The notes beneath the pieces were generated by a model. It made no database searches, had not been told where the DNA came from, and saw only the letters and a list, made by a program, of their open reading frames with translations. From assembly GCA_007116685.1 (NCBI GenBank), contig SKIC01000229.1:1-8528 (forward strand): a stretch of 8,528 nt of DNA, read 5' to 3'. Position numbers and translations under genes: made by a program. Source of the DNA: Balneolales bacterium (lineage in GTDB: Bacteria; Bacteroidota; Rhodothermia; Balneolales; Natronogracilivirgulaceae). Below, in pieces: positions 1 through 6,359 of the stretch (its first letter is position 1; every line of letters begins with the position of its first letter).

Positions 1-2
1 AA

Positions 3-149
3 ACTCTTCAATCCAGATTACCATCAGATGTAGCGGAAGTAGTAAGTCGTTATGAGGATTTACTTATGGAATTTCCCCGTGGCTTTTACGCTGCATCCAG
101 CCGGAGCAAAATTCAACAACTTCAACGTCAACAACAGCGTGCTTCATGA
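3..149 (+). CDS. C-terminal end of a probable TPR-repeat protein (5' truncated by window)
   Basis: An open frame runs from the window edge to a TGA at 147-149, giving the last 48 residues of a protein whose start lies outside. The visible part reads like the last helices of a tetratricopeptide repeat: an amphipathic helix containing VVSRYEDLLMEFPRGFYAAS, where the 'Y..LL..FP.G.YA..SR..I..L' spacing is typical of TPR units, then a Gln/Arg-rich tail. Its stop overlaps the next start (ATGA, ATG at 146-148), which implies translational coupling and a shared operon. TPR proteins are protein-interaction scaffolds. The specific role here cannot be read from 48 residues, but the tight coupling suggests it works with the secreted protein downstream. 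The TPR call rests on pattern only. Confidence 0.65.
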   Translation, partial: TLQSRLPSDVAEVVSRYEDLLMEFPRGFYAASSRSKIQQLQRQQQRAS

Positions 150-1471
150 AAACCCTGCTTACTCTCTTATTTCTTTGCTTTTTTGGTAGCGCCACTATAG
201 TTCAGGGGCAATATGTTTTAATCCCAATGGACAATGCCCAAACGGATCATTTGAAATCTTACGGCATTATTTACAATCATCTTGTAGATGGCTACGAGGC
301 GCAATGGCTTTTGAATTACCGAGGCGGTAGTTTTTTGGCCCGTGAGCAAAACGATATTGTCAGAAAAAGCAGAGTTCGTGGCGTAACAGTAGAGAAAATA
401 TCGGATGCCCAAGCCGCCAGAATAGTCCGTGAGGTTGAACAGCCTAATGTAAATATGGCTTCAATTAATTTGGAAGCAGCGCCCAAAATTGCAGTGTATT
501 CGCCTGATCACGCCTTACCCTGGGATGATGCCGTAACTTTGGCTTTATCCTACGCAGAGGTTGACTACACGATGATATACAACGAAGAAATTTTACGTGG
601 TGATCTTGAAAACTATGATTGGCTTCACCTCCATCACGAAGATTTTACAGGACAATACGGCAAATTTTGGGCAATTTACAGAAATGAGCCCTGGTACCTG
701 AGACAAGTCAGAGATTTGGAAAACATGGCCAATAATCTCGGGTTTGAAAAAGTCAGCGATATGAAATTGGCTGTTGTTCAAACCATCAAAGATTACATTT
801 ACGGCGGTGGATTTTTGTTTGCGATGTGTTCCGGAACAGACACCTTCGATATAGCATTGGCCGCTACCAATGTGGATATTGTCCCCACACAATTTGATGG
901 TGATCCTGCTGACCCCAACGCACAAGAATTACTTGATTTCTCAAAAACACTGGCCTTTGAAAACTTTGAAGTAAACCTGAATCCATCAGAATACAGCCAC
1001 GGAAATATCGACGTACCTGTTCGCCTAAATGAAATTGACGAACACATGGATTTCTTCACCTTATTTGATTTTTCAGCAAAATGGGATCCTGTTCCAACCA
1101 TGCTCACACAAAATCACGTAGCCAGCGTAAAAGGTTTCTACGGGCAAACAACTGCTTTTCAGATGGACAAAGTTAAAAGCAATGTAGTGGTAATGGCCAA
1201 AAACAATGGTCGTGACGAAGCAAAATACATTCACGGCAATCACGGCGAAGGCACATTCACCTTCTACGGCGGACACGACCCCGAAGACTACACTCATCGC
1301 GTAGGCGACCCTCCAACAGACTTAAGCCTCTTCCCCAACTCTCCCGGCTACCGTTTGATACTAAACAACATCCTATTCCCAGCGGCTCAAAAACAAATCC
1401 TAAAAACCCATCAACAAGACATTGGAACAGAGATAATTCTGGATAGAATTTTACTGAGCAGCTGGAAGTAA
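146..1471 (+). CDS. Secreted GATase1/ThuA-like protein of the Bacteroidota family often labelled 'asparagine synthetase B'
   Basis: 441 residues. Residues 1-21 form a signal peptide (Lys2, hydrophobic core LLTLLFLCFF, probable cleavage near VQG-Q), so the mature protein should leave the cytoplasm. The mature N-terminus (YVLIPMDNAQTDHLKSYG, then WLLNYRGGSF around 54-63) matches my memory of a conserved Bacteroidota family commonly annotated as asparagine synthetase B. A class II glutamine-amidotransferase Cys2 and an AsnB synthetase domain are absent, so that label looks wrong. What is visible is a class I amidotransferase-like layout: strand-turn GGGFLFAMCSG with Cys228 at the nucleophile elbow, and a C-terminal GEGTFTFYGGHDPEDY (368-382) resembling the GHDPE segment of ThuA-like proteins. 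Cys228 is the only cysteine outside the signal peptide. The upstream TPR gene overlaps it. Substrate and activity are unknown; an inactive, ligand-binding role is possible. Confidence 0.75.
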   Translation: MKTLLTLLFLCFFGSATIVQGQYVLIPMDNAQTDHLKSYGIIYNHLVDGYEAQWLLNYRGGSFLAREQNDIVRKSRVRGVTVEKISDAQAARIVREVEQPNVNMASINLEAAPKIAVYSPDHALPWDDAVTLALSYAEVDYTMIYNEEILRGDLENYDWLHLHHEDFTGQYGKFWAIYRNEPWYLRQVRDLENMANNLGFEKVSDMKLAVVQTIKDYIYGGGFLFAMCSGTDTFDIALAATNVDIVPTQFDGDPADPNAQELLDFSKTLAFENFEVNLNPSEYSHGNIDVPVRLNEIDEHMDFFTLFDFSAKWDPVPTMLTQNHVASVKGFYGQTTAFQMDKVKSNVVVMAKNNGRDEAKYIHGNHGEGTFTFYGGHDPEDYTHRVGDPPTDLSLFPNSPGYRLILNNILFPAAQKQILKTHQQDIGTEIILDRILLSSWK

Positions 1472-1500
1472 TTTCCGCAGTCAGTAAGACTGCTTTATTC

Positions 1501-1620
1501 TTTCCCCCCTTCGGCTACGCTCCCCTTCGACTACGCTCCCCTTCGGCTTCGCTCAGGGGGCGTAGTTGAGATCATAAAGGTGGTTGAGCGGAGCCGAAAC
1601 CACCTTTACCACCTTGCAAC
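1501..1620. repeat. GC-rich hairpin cluster of TTCGRCTWCGCTC-type words (REP-like element)
   Basis: The 220-bp gap between the secreted protein and mtaB contains a block that is 67% GC over 1501-1560. The word TTCGRCTWCGCTC occurs three times in tandem (about 1510, 1526 and 1542). Two stem-loops are visible. The first pairs 1526-1540 with 1556-1570 (15 positions, including three G-T wobbles). The second pairs 1575-1585 with 1598-1608 perfectly (11 bp, AAAGGTGGTT arms), with a 12-nt loop carrying GAGCGGAGCCGA. TTCGACTACGCTCA-type words and their complements recur as dispersed intergenic repeats in many Bacteroidota genomes, from general knowledge. Neither hairpin is followed by a clear T-tract, so a classical terminator is not supported, though the hairpins may slow or end transcripts from the upstream operon. 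Confidence 0.7.
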
Positions 1621-1632
1621 CTATGTATTTTG
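1605..1632 (+). promoter_or_regulatory. Weak candidate Bacteroidota-type promoter for mtaB
   Basis: TATTTTG at 1626-1632 resembles the Bacteroidota -7 element TAnnTTTG with one T missing. TTTA at 1605-1608 lies 17 bp upstream, near the place expected for the -33 TTTG element. The predicted transcript would begin roughly 50 nt before the mtaB ATG. The -33 part overlaps the 3' arm of the second hairpin. Both boxes deviate from consensus, so this is only a suggestion. Confidence 0.2.
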
Positions 1633-1691
1633 CGCTATTAATCTTATCTTTAGCGATTTAAACACAAACCGTCCAACTCCTCGAAATTTTC

Positions 1692-3017
1692 ATGAAAAAA
1701 GCCGCATTCCATACATTGGGTTGTAAATTAAACTTTGCGGAGACCTCTACACTTAAAAGGCAATTCAACGATACCGAATTTGAGATTGTAGGATTCGATC
1801 AGAAAGCGGATATCTACGTTTTGAACACTTGCTCTGTAACTCAGGATGCCAATCGGGATTGCCGGAAGTTGGTGCGAAGGGCTATACGTAAAAATCCGGA
1901 TGCGATAGTTGCCGTAACCGGTTGTTATGCGCAGTTAGAACCTGAAGAAATTGCTGCCATCGAAGGCGTGAATATCGTTATTGGGGCGAAAGACAAGTTC
2001 AATCTATACGAATTAATTGAGCAAATTGAGGACAGAAATAACACCATCATACATCACAGCGATGCGAATGAAGCGGTGGATTTTCACAATGCTTTTTCAG
2101 CGAATGACCGTACCCGTGCATTCTTAAAAGTTCAGGACGGTTGTGATTACAAATGTGCCTTTTGTACTATTCCTTTAGCCAGAGGGAAATCCCGTAGTCC
2201 AAAAATTGAGGAAATCCTCAAAAATGCAGAGAAAGTTATTGCTGATGGATATAAGGAAATTGTGGTTACCGGAGTTAATGCCGGTGATTTTGGCAAACAA
2301 AATGGCGAAACCTTTTTCGAACTACTAAAGGCTCTGGACGAATTACCGGGATTACAGCGCATTCGCATTTCTTCAATCGAACCAAATTTGCTAACGGACG
2401 AAATCATACGATTCACCGCTGAAAGCAAAACCATTCAGCCTCATTTTCATATTCCACTGCAAAGTGGCTCGGATACCATGCTCAAAAAAATGAGACGCCG
2501 TTATAAGAGTCAGCTTTACCGTGACCGCGTTCAATTGATTAAAGAGGTAATGCCTCATGCTTGCATAGGTGTTGATGTAATTACAGGTCATCCCGGCGAA
2601 ACCGAGGATTTATTTCAGGAAACTTTCGATTTCTTATCCGAGCTTCCTGTGAGTTACCTACACGTATTCACCTATTCTGAGCGTCCTAACACAGCGGCGA
2701 TTTTAATGGATGACTCGGTGCCAGTTCCGCTGCGCAAAAAGCGAACTCATAAACTCAGACGTCTATCAGCTAAAAAACGCTTTGCATTCGACAGTATTTA
2801 TCAAAATGATATTCGTCCGGTTTTATTTGAAGAAGAAGAAAAAGATGGATTGCTATTTGGTTGGTCTGATAATTACGTGCGTGTAGCCATTCCATATAAT
2901 GAAAGGCTCGGAAACTCGATTATCTCAATCAAATTGGACAAAATTACTACAGATGGCTATTATTTCGGGGAATTAGCAAAACAGAATAGCGAAATCATCG
3001 AGAAAGCCCATGCCTGA
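1692..3017 (+). CDS. mtaB: tRNA N6-threonylcarbamoyladenosine (t6A37) methylthiotransferase MtaB
   Basis: 441 residues, normal for the family. The radical SAM enzyme converts t6A at position 37 of ANN-decoding tRNAs to ms2t6A in the cytoplasm. The N-terminal methylthiotransferase (UPF0004) domain, about 3-105, has the three expected cluster cysteines: C11 in HTLGCKLN (the MtaB/MtaB-like 'GCKxN' form, unlike MiaB), C47 in LNTCSVT and C78 in TGCYAQ. The radical SAM core starts with DGCDYKCAFC, the CxxxCxxC triad being C151, C155 and C158, and runs to about 365. The C-terminal 375-427 has the length and strand pattern of a TRAM RNA-binding domain. GCKLN and the overall layout favour MtaB over MiaB or RimO. 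The ATG has no Shine-Dalgarno, as is common in Bacteroidota. The stop overlaps the next start by 8 bp. Confidence 0.93.
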   Translation: MKKAAFHTLGCKLNFAETSTLKRQFNDTEFEIVGFDQKADIYVLNTCSVTQDANRDCRKLVRRAIRKNPDAIVAVTGCYAQLEPEEIAAIEGVNIVIGAKDKFNLYELIEQIEDRNNTIIHHSDANEAVDFHNAFSANDRTRAFLKVQDGCDYKCAFCTIPLARGKSRSPKIEEILKNAEKVIADGYKEIVVTGVNAGDFGKQNGETFFELLKALDELPGLQRIRISSIEPNLLTDEIIRFTAESKTIQPHFHIPLQSGSDTMLKKMRRRYKSQLYRDRVQLIKEVMPHACIGVDVITGHPGETEDLFQETFDFLSELPVSYLHVFTYSERPNTAAILMDDSVPVPLRKKRTHKLRRLSAKKRFAFDSIYQNDIRPVLFEEEEKDGLLFGWSDNYVRVAIPYNERLGNSIISIKLDKITTDGYYFGELAKQNSEIIEKAHA

Positions 3018-3858
3018 GAACCATCCCTTAATTCAAAAAATCAGTGCTTTCCTGGAGCAGGAAAAAGAGATGTATGGTGATTTTGATGAGTCGGTATTAT
3101 TTGCTGAAGAAATTAAAATAGACTCTGTATCCAAATCAGCTTCTATTGCAGAGAAACAATCTCAGCCTACATCACAAGAAAACACTCAGAAACCAAATGT
3201 TCCTGAAGCGAAAGTAAATGAGCAAGTTAAAGTTAGCGAGAAACCTCAACAATCATCCGAAAAACAGCCTAGCCTAAAAGAAGTTTTAGCAGCTTGTTCA
3301 AATCTGGAAGAGTTGAGAACATTGTGTGAACGAACAGAGGCACTAAAGACAGATTTAGCAGGTACGAATTTGGTTTTTGGTGTTGGTAATCCAACTGCTG
3401 ACCTTATGCTAATTGGCGAAGCACCCGGTGAGCAAGAGGATGCAAAAGGAGAACCATTTTTGGGCAAAGCCGGACAATTACTGAACAAGATTTTAGAAGC
3501 CATTAATTTCAGGCGTGAAGATGTTTATATCGCCAATATTCTAAAGCATCGTCCGCCGAATAACAGAGATCCTTTACCTGAAGAGCGGAAGCGGTCTCTC
3601 CCCTATTTGTATCGTCAAATTTCTCTCATAAGACCTAAGTTAATTCTATGTCTTGGAAAGGTTTCTGCAAACACTCTGCTGCGAAATGAATTAGCGATGA
3701 AAGATATGCGTGGGGCTTTTCATAACTTCCACGGTATCGAATTGATGGTAACCTATCACCCTGCTGCTTTGTTGAGAAATCCACAATGGAAACGCAGTAC
3801 CTGGCACGATGTTAAGATGCTAAGAAACCGATATGATGAGTTAGGTGCGAAGTCGTAA
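3010..3858 (+). CDS. Family 4-like uracil-DNA glycosylase with apparently lost Fe-S ligands
   Basis: 282 residues. The enzyme class removes uracil from DNA to start base-excision repair. Residues 1-90 are a non-conserved extension ending in a Gln/Ser/Lys/Pro-rich linker (about 40-88). The catalytic domain spans about 91-275. Motif A is GEAPGEQED at 136-144, continuing to GEPFLGKAG at 147-155. Motif B is TYHPAALLRNPQW at 248-260, followed by KRSTW. These mark the family 4/5 group and not UNG. Family 4 enzymes normally hold a [4Fe-4S] cluster through four cysteines. Here the CxxC site reads CERT (C106 only), the 'KCRPP' cysteine is His180 (KHRPP) and the cysteine before PYL is Ser196. Other cysteines are only C96 and C214. 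The gene overlaps mtaB by 8 bp, implying co-translation. The start is fixed by this overlap and a purine-rich GAGAAAG at 3000-3006 just upstream. Confidence 0.88.
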   Translation: MPENHPLIQKISAFLEQEKEMYGDFDESVLFAEEIKIDSVSKSASIAEKQSQPTSQENTQKPNVPEAKVNEQVKVSEKPQQSSEKQPSLKEVLAACSNLEELRTLCERTEALKTDLAGTNLVFGVGNPTADLMLIGEAPGEQEDAKGEPFLGKAGQLLNKILEAINFRREDVYIANILKHRPPNNRDPLPEERKRSLPYLYRQISLIRPKLILCLGKVSANTLLRNELAMKDMRGAFHNFHGIELMVTYHPAALLRNPQWKRSTWHDVKMLRNRYDELGAKS

Positions 3859-3878
3859 TTTTTCAAAAAAATGACTTC
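3849..3878. other. Stem-loop across the UDG stop codon
   Basis: GAAGTC at 3849-3854 pairs with GACTTC at 3873-3878. The stem extends by one G-T wobble and one T-A pair, then has a 2x2 internal loop and a short T/A stem closing on TTCA. It spans the TAA of the glycosylase gene (3856-3858). No T-run follows it, so a role as terminator between the glycosylase gene and dnaB is possible but unproven. Confidence 0.35.
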
Positions 3879-3955
3879 CAAAGAAGCCTGTCTACTTGTA
3901 TACTACTAATCCTCTTTTTTTACTTATTTCTCGAATTGTAACTTTCTGATAATCA

Positions 3956-5494
3956 ATGGCTAAAAATCAAAACAGCAATAATTACGGCAATCGTAATCTC
4001 GACGTTAATAAAGCGCTTGAAAGTGGCGGTAGAATTCCACCACAGGCTGTTGAAGTTGAAGAAGCCATTTTAGGTGGAATGCTTATTGATAATGATGCCG
4101 CCACAATCGCCATTCAATTATTGAAGGAATCAGATTTTTACAGACCTTCTCACCGTCATATTTTCAAAGCACTTATTAAACTTTACGAGCGTGAAAATCC
4201 CCTGGATTTACTCACCGTTGAGCAGGAATTAAAAGATCAGGAATTGCTTGATGACGTTGGTGGCTCCGGCTATTTGGCTGAATTGACTCGTGCCGTGAGT
4301 TCCTCAGCCAGTATTGAATATCACTGTCAGATTGTGGCTGAAAAAGCTATCAAACGCGATTTAATCCTACACTGTACCGAAATTATTGCAGAATCCTACG
4401 ATTCTGTAAGTGATCCCTATGAATTGCTCGACCGTGCAGAGCAAAAAGTTTTCGAATTAGCCAATAACCGATCGAACTTAAGTTCTCAGTCTTTGGGCGA
4501 TATCCTGAAGAAAACGCTCTCCCATTTGGAAAGTATCCGTGGAAAATCACAGGGTATTACAGGAATTCCTACGGGCTTGGATGTGGACAAAGCAACCGCC
4601 GGATGGCAACGCAGTGACCTCATTATCATCGCTGCACGTCCTGCTATGGGTAAAACGGCGTTCGTACTAACCACAGCCAGAAACAGCGCCCTTTACGCCG
4701 ATCCTGAAAAACGAGCAGCCGTAGCCCTTTTTTCTTTAGAGATGTCCGGACAACAATTGGTGCAGCGTCTGTTAACTATGGAGGCAAGAGTTAATGCTCA
4801 GGATGCTCGTACCGGTCGATTGCAGGATGAGGATTTCCAGGAATTGATTCAGGCAGCCGGACGCCTTTTCGATGCGAAAATCTTTATCGATGACACACCC
4901 GGTCTCAATCTTATGGAATTGCGGTCGAAGTGCCGGAGATTAAAAAGCGAACACGATATCGATCTGATAATCATTGATTATTTGCAATTGATGTCTGCCG
5001 GGAACACCAATTCTAGCACGAACCGTGAGCAGGAAATCGCAATGATTTCAAGGGGACTAAAAATTCTGGCTAAAGAGCTCGATGTTCCTGTAATTGCGCT
5101 ATCGCAGTTGAGTCGTGCTGTGGAACAACGTACCGGCGACAAAAGGCCACAACTTAGTGACTTGCGTGAATCCGGTTCCATTGAGCAGGATGCCGATGTG
5201 GTTTGCTTCCTGTATCGCCCGGAATATTACGGCATTCAAACCGACGACGAAGGAAATTCCACTGCCGGAGTAGCGGAATTGATTATCGGTAAGCAAAGAA
5301 ATGGTCCGACGGATACTGTACGTTTGCAGTTTGTTCAGGAATACGCTCGTTTTGAAAACCTATCTAACATCTACAAAAGCACTTTTGAAGATGACGATGC
5401 CATCACAGGAAATACAAACCGCGATAGCGACGGGCTCCCTCCTCATTCCGGTGGCACCGGTTATTTTCCGTCTAATGATGAATCACCGTTCTAA
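3956..5494 (+). CDS. dnaB: Replicative DNA helicase DnaB
   Basis: 512 residues, the usual size for Bacteroidota DnaB. The hexameric helicase unwinds DNA at the replication fork on the lagging-strand template and contacts primase. The N-terminal domain covers about 26-130 (IPPQAVEVEEAILGGMLID is typical). A linker leads to the RecA-like C-terminal domain, about 180-470. Walker A is AARPAMGKT at 226-234, with the catalytic Glu in SLEM (E262). Walker B is LIIIDYLQL at 337-345. The DnaB-specific SRGLKILAKELDVPVI (365-380), ALSQLSRAVEQR (381-392) and the arginine-finger region KQRNG (446-450) are all intact. No intein interrupts Walker A, a common insertion site in other DnaB genes. The Asp/Gly/Ser-rich tail ends in SPF. 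The preceding 97-bp gap may hold its own promoter, but I found no convincing boxes. The next gene begins 11 bp after the stop. Confidence 0.96.
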   Translation: MAKNQNSNNYGNRNLDVNKALESGGRIPPQAVEVEEAILGGMLIDNDAATIAIQLLKESDFYRPSHRHIFKALIKLYERENPLDLLTVEQELKDQELLDDVGGSGYLAELTRAVSSSASIEYHCQIVAEKAIKRDLILHCTEIIAESYDSVSDPYELLDRAEQKVFELANNRSNLSSQSLGDILKKTLSHLESIRGKSQGITGIPTGLDVDKATAGWQRSDLIIIAARPAMGKTAFVLTTARNSALYADPEKRAAVALFSLEMSGQQLVQRLLTMEARVNAQDARTGRLQDEDFQELIQAAGRLFDAKIFIDDTPGLNLMELRSKCRRLKSEHDIDLIIIDYLQLMSAGNTNSSTNREQEIAMISRGLKILAKELDVPVIALSQLSRAVEQRTGDKRPQLSDLRESGSIEQDADVVCFLYRPEYYGIQTDDEGNSTAGVAELIIGKQRNGPTDTVRLQFVQEYARFENLSNIYKSTFEDDDAITGNTNRDSDGLPPHSGGTGYFPSNDESPF

Positions 5495-5505
5495 AATATA
5501 TTTAC

Positions 5506-6171
5506 ATGGCTGAAAACGTTTCTTTTGTCCCCTATCAGTTTGAGAGATTCCCTGAAGACGAAATGCTTCGGCGTTCTATTGATTTCTTAGAAAGGATGTC
5601 AAATCGCAGAACAGTTCGCGAATTTTCTGATGAACCCATCCCCTCTGAGATTTTGGATAATGCGATTGCTACGGCAGGTACCGCTCCATCAGGTGCCAAT
5701 AAACAGCCCTGGCATTTCTGTGTGATAACAGATCCTGAAATCAAAAAGAAAATCAGAGAAGCTGCTGAAACGGAAGAAAAAGAAAACTACGAGCGGCGTT
5801 ATTCTGAGGAAATGAAAAAGGATCTCTCCAAATTTGAGACCAATTTCGTGAAAGAATACCTGACAACGGCTCCGGCTCTCATTGTTGTTTTTCGTGAGAG
5901 CTATAAAGTGGTGGATGGAGTACGGTACAAAAATTACTATGTGAATGAATCCGTGGGAATTGCGACCGGTATGATGATTGCAGCATTGCATAATGCCGGT
6001 TTAGCAACATTGACTCATACTCCAAATCCCATGCGTTTTCTGAATGATATTCTCAACAGACCGCAAAACGAAACTCCGATCGTGCTAATGCCTATCGGTT
6101 ATCCAGCCGAAGGAGCTAAGGTTCCGGATATCAACAGAAAACCGCTTGATGAAATAATGAGTCGGTTTTAG
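5506..6171 (+). CDS. Iodotyrosine-deiodinase-type flavin reductase (nitroreductase superfamily)
   Basis: 221 residues without a membrane anchor. It belongs to the FMN-dependent nitroreductase superfamily and specifically resembles iodotyrosine deiodinase (IYD), which reductively removes halogen from mono-halotyrosines. FMN-phosphate residues RRTVR are at 34-38, GTAPSGANKQPW is at 58-69, and the C-terminal RKPLDEIM is nearly the human ending. The three residues that clamp the amino acid part of halotyrosine in human IYD (E157, Y161, K182) correspond to E91, Y95 and K116 with identical spacing (4 and 21). The helix containing EKENY and TNFVKEYL is the IYD-specific lid. The distance from the RRxVR motif to this Glu (57) also equals the human one. 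It starts 11 bp after dnaB, so co-transcription is likely. A related activity such as quinone or nitro reduction cannot be excluded, but the lid residues favour halotyrosine or a similar zwitterionic phenol. Confidence 0.85.
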   Translation: MAENVSFVPYQFERFPEDEMLRRSIDFLERMSNRRTVREFSDEPIPSEILDNAIATAGTAPSGANKQPWHFCVITDPEIKKKIREAAETEEKENYERRYSEEMKKDLSKFETNFVKEYLTTAPALIVVFRESYKVVDGVRYKNYYVNESVGIATGMMIAALHNAGLATLTHTPNPMRFLNDILNRPQNETPIVLMPIGYPAEGAKVPDINRKPLDEIMSRF

Positions 6172-6225
6172 CGATTTAGTTTTTTACAGCTTGTTCATCA
6201 GATTATAAAATAATAATCCTCAAAA

Positions 6226-6295
6226 ATGCATTTTTAAATGCATGGGTACGCCAAAGGCGCACAGGTTCACATCCAGAGCATTTATGCTTTGGATG
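6226..6295. other. Three consecutive hairpins upstream of rmuC
   Basis: Within the 188-bp gap between the IYD-like gene and rmuC, three inverted repeats stand almost end to end. The first is 6226-6243, perfect ATGCATTT/AAATGCAT arms around TT. The second is 6246-6252 with 6256-6262, GTACGCC/GGCGCAC around AAA with one A-C mismatch. The third is 6270-6281 with 6284-6295, twelve positions with one G-T wobble around TT. The second shares the core TACGCC-n-GGCGCACA with the repeats at 7743-7759 and 7983-7998. No gene is present in this gap. The cluster could be a decayed repeat, a transcript-end structure for the dnaB/IYD unit, or a structured leader of rmuC. Confidence 0.55.
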
Positions 6296-6345
6296 ATATA
6301 CTTTGAGAAATTACTTACTGAATTAACAAATTAGATTGATTTAAC

Positions 6346-6350
6346 AGAGG
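6346..6350 (+). promoter_or_regulatory. Shine-Dalgarno-like site of rmuC
   Basis: AGAGG ends 9 nt before the rmuC ATG at 6360. Most other starts in this window lack such a site, so it is worth recording, and it supports this ATG as the true start. Confidence 0.45.
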
Positions 6351-6359
6351 TCTTATAAA

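Noticed and set aside
167..178. Lipobox around Cys11 of the secreted protein
   Set aside because: The residue before the Cys is Leu, and the Cys lies within the hydrophobic core without a G/A/S at -1, so type I cleavage near residue 21 fits better.
4631..4660. Intein insertion in dnaB near Walker A
   Set aside because: The helicase motifs are continuous and the length is normal at 512 residues.
5301..5513. 70-codon plus-strand frame overlapping the end of dnaB
   Set aside because: It is a shifted-frame shadow of the conserved DnaB C-terminal region with no recognisable protein features.
6264..6274. GGTTCACATCC resembling a tRNA T-loop
   Set aside because: The flanking bases do not form a 5-bp T-stem, and no acceptor, D or anticodon arms are found upstream.
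6302..6338. TTTG (6302-6305) and TAGATTG (6332-6338) as an rmuC promoter
   Set aside because: The gap of 26 bp is too wide for a Bacteroidota -33/-7 pair.
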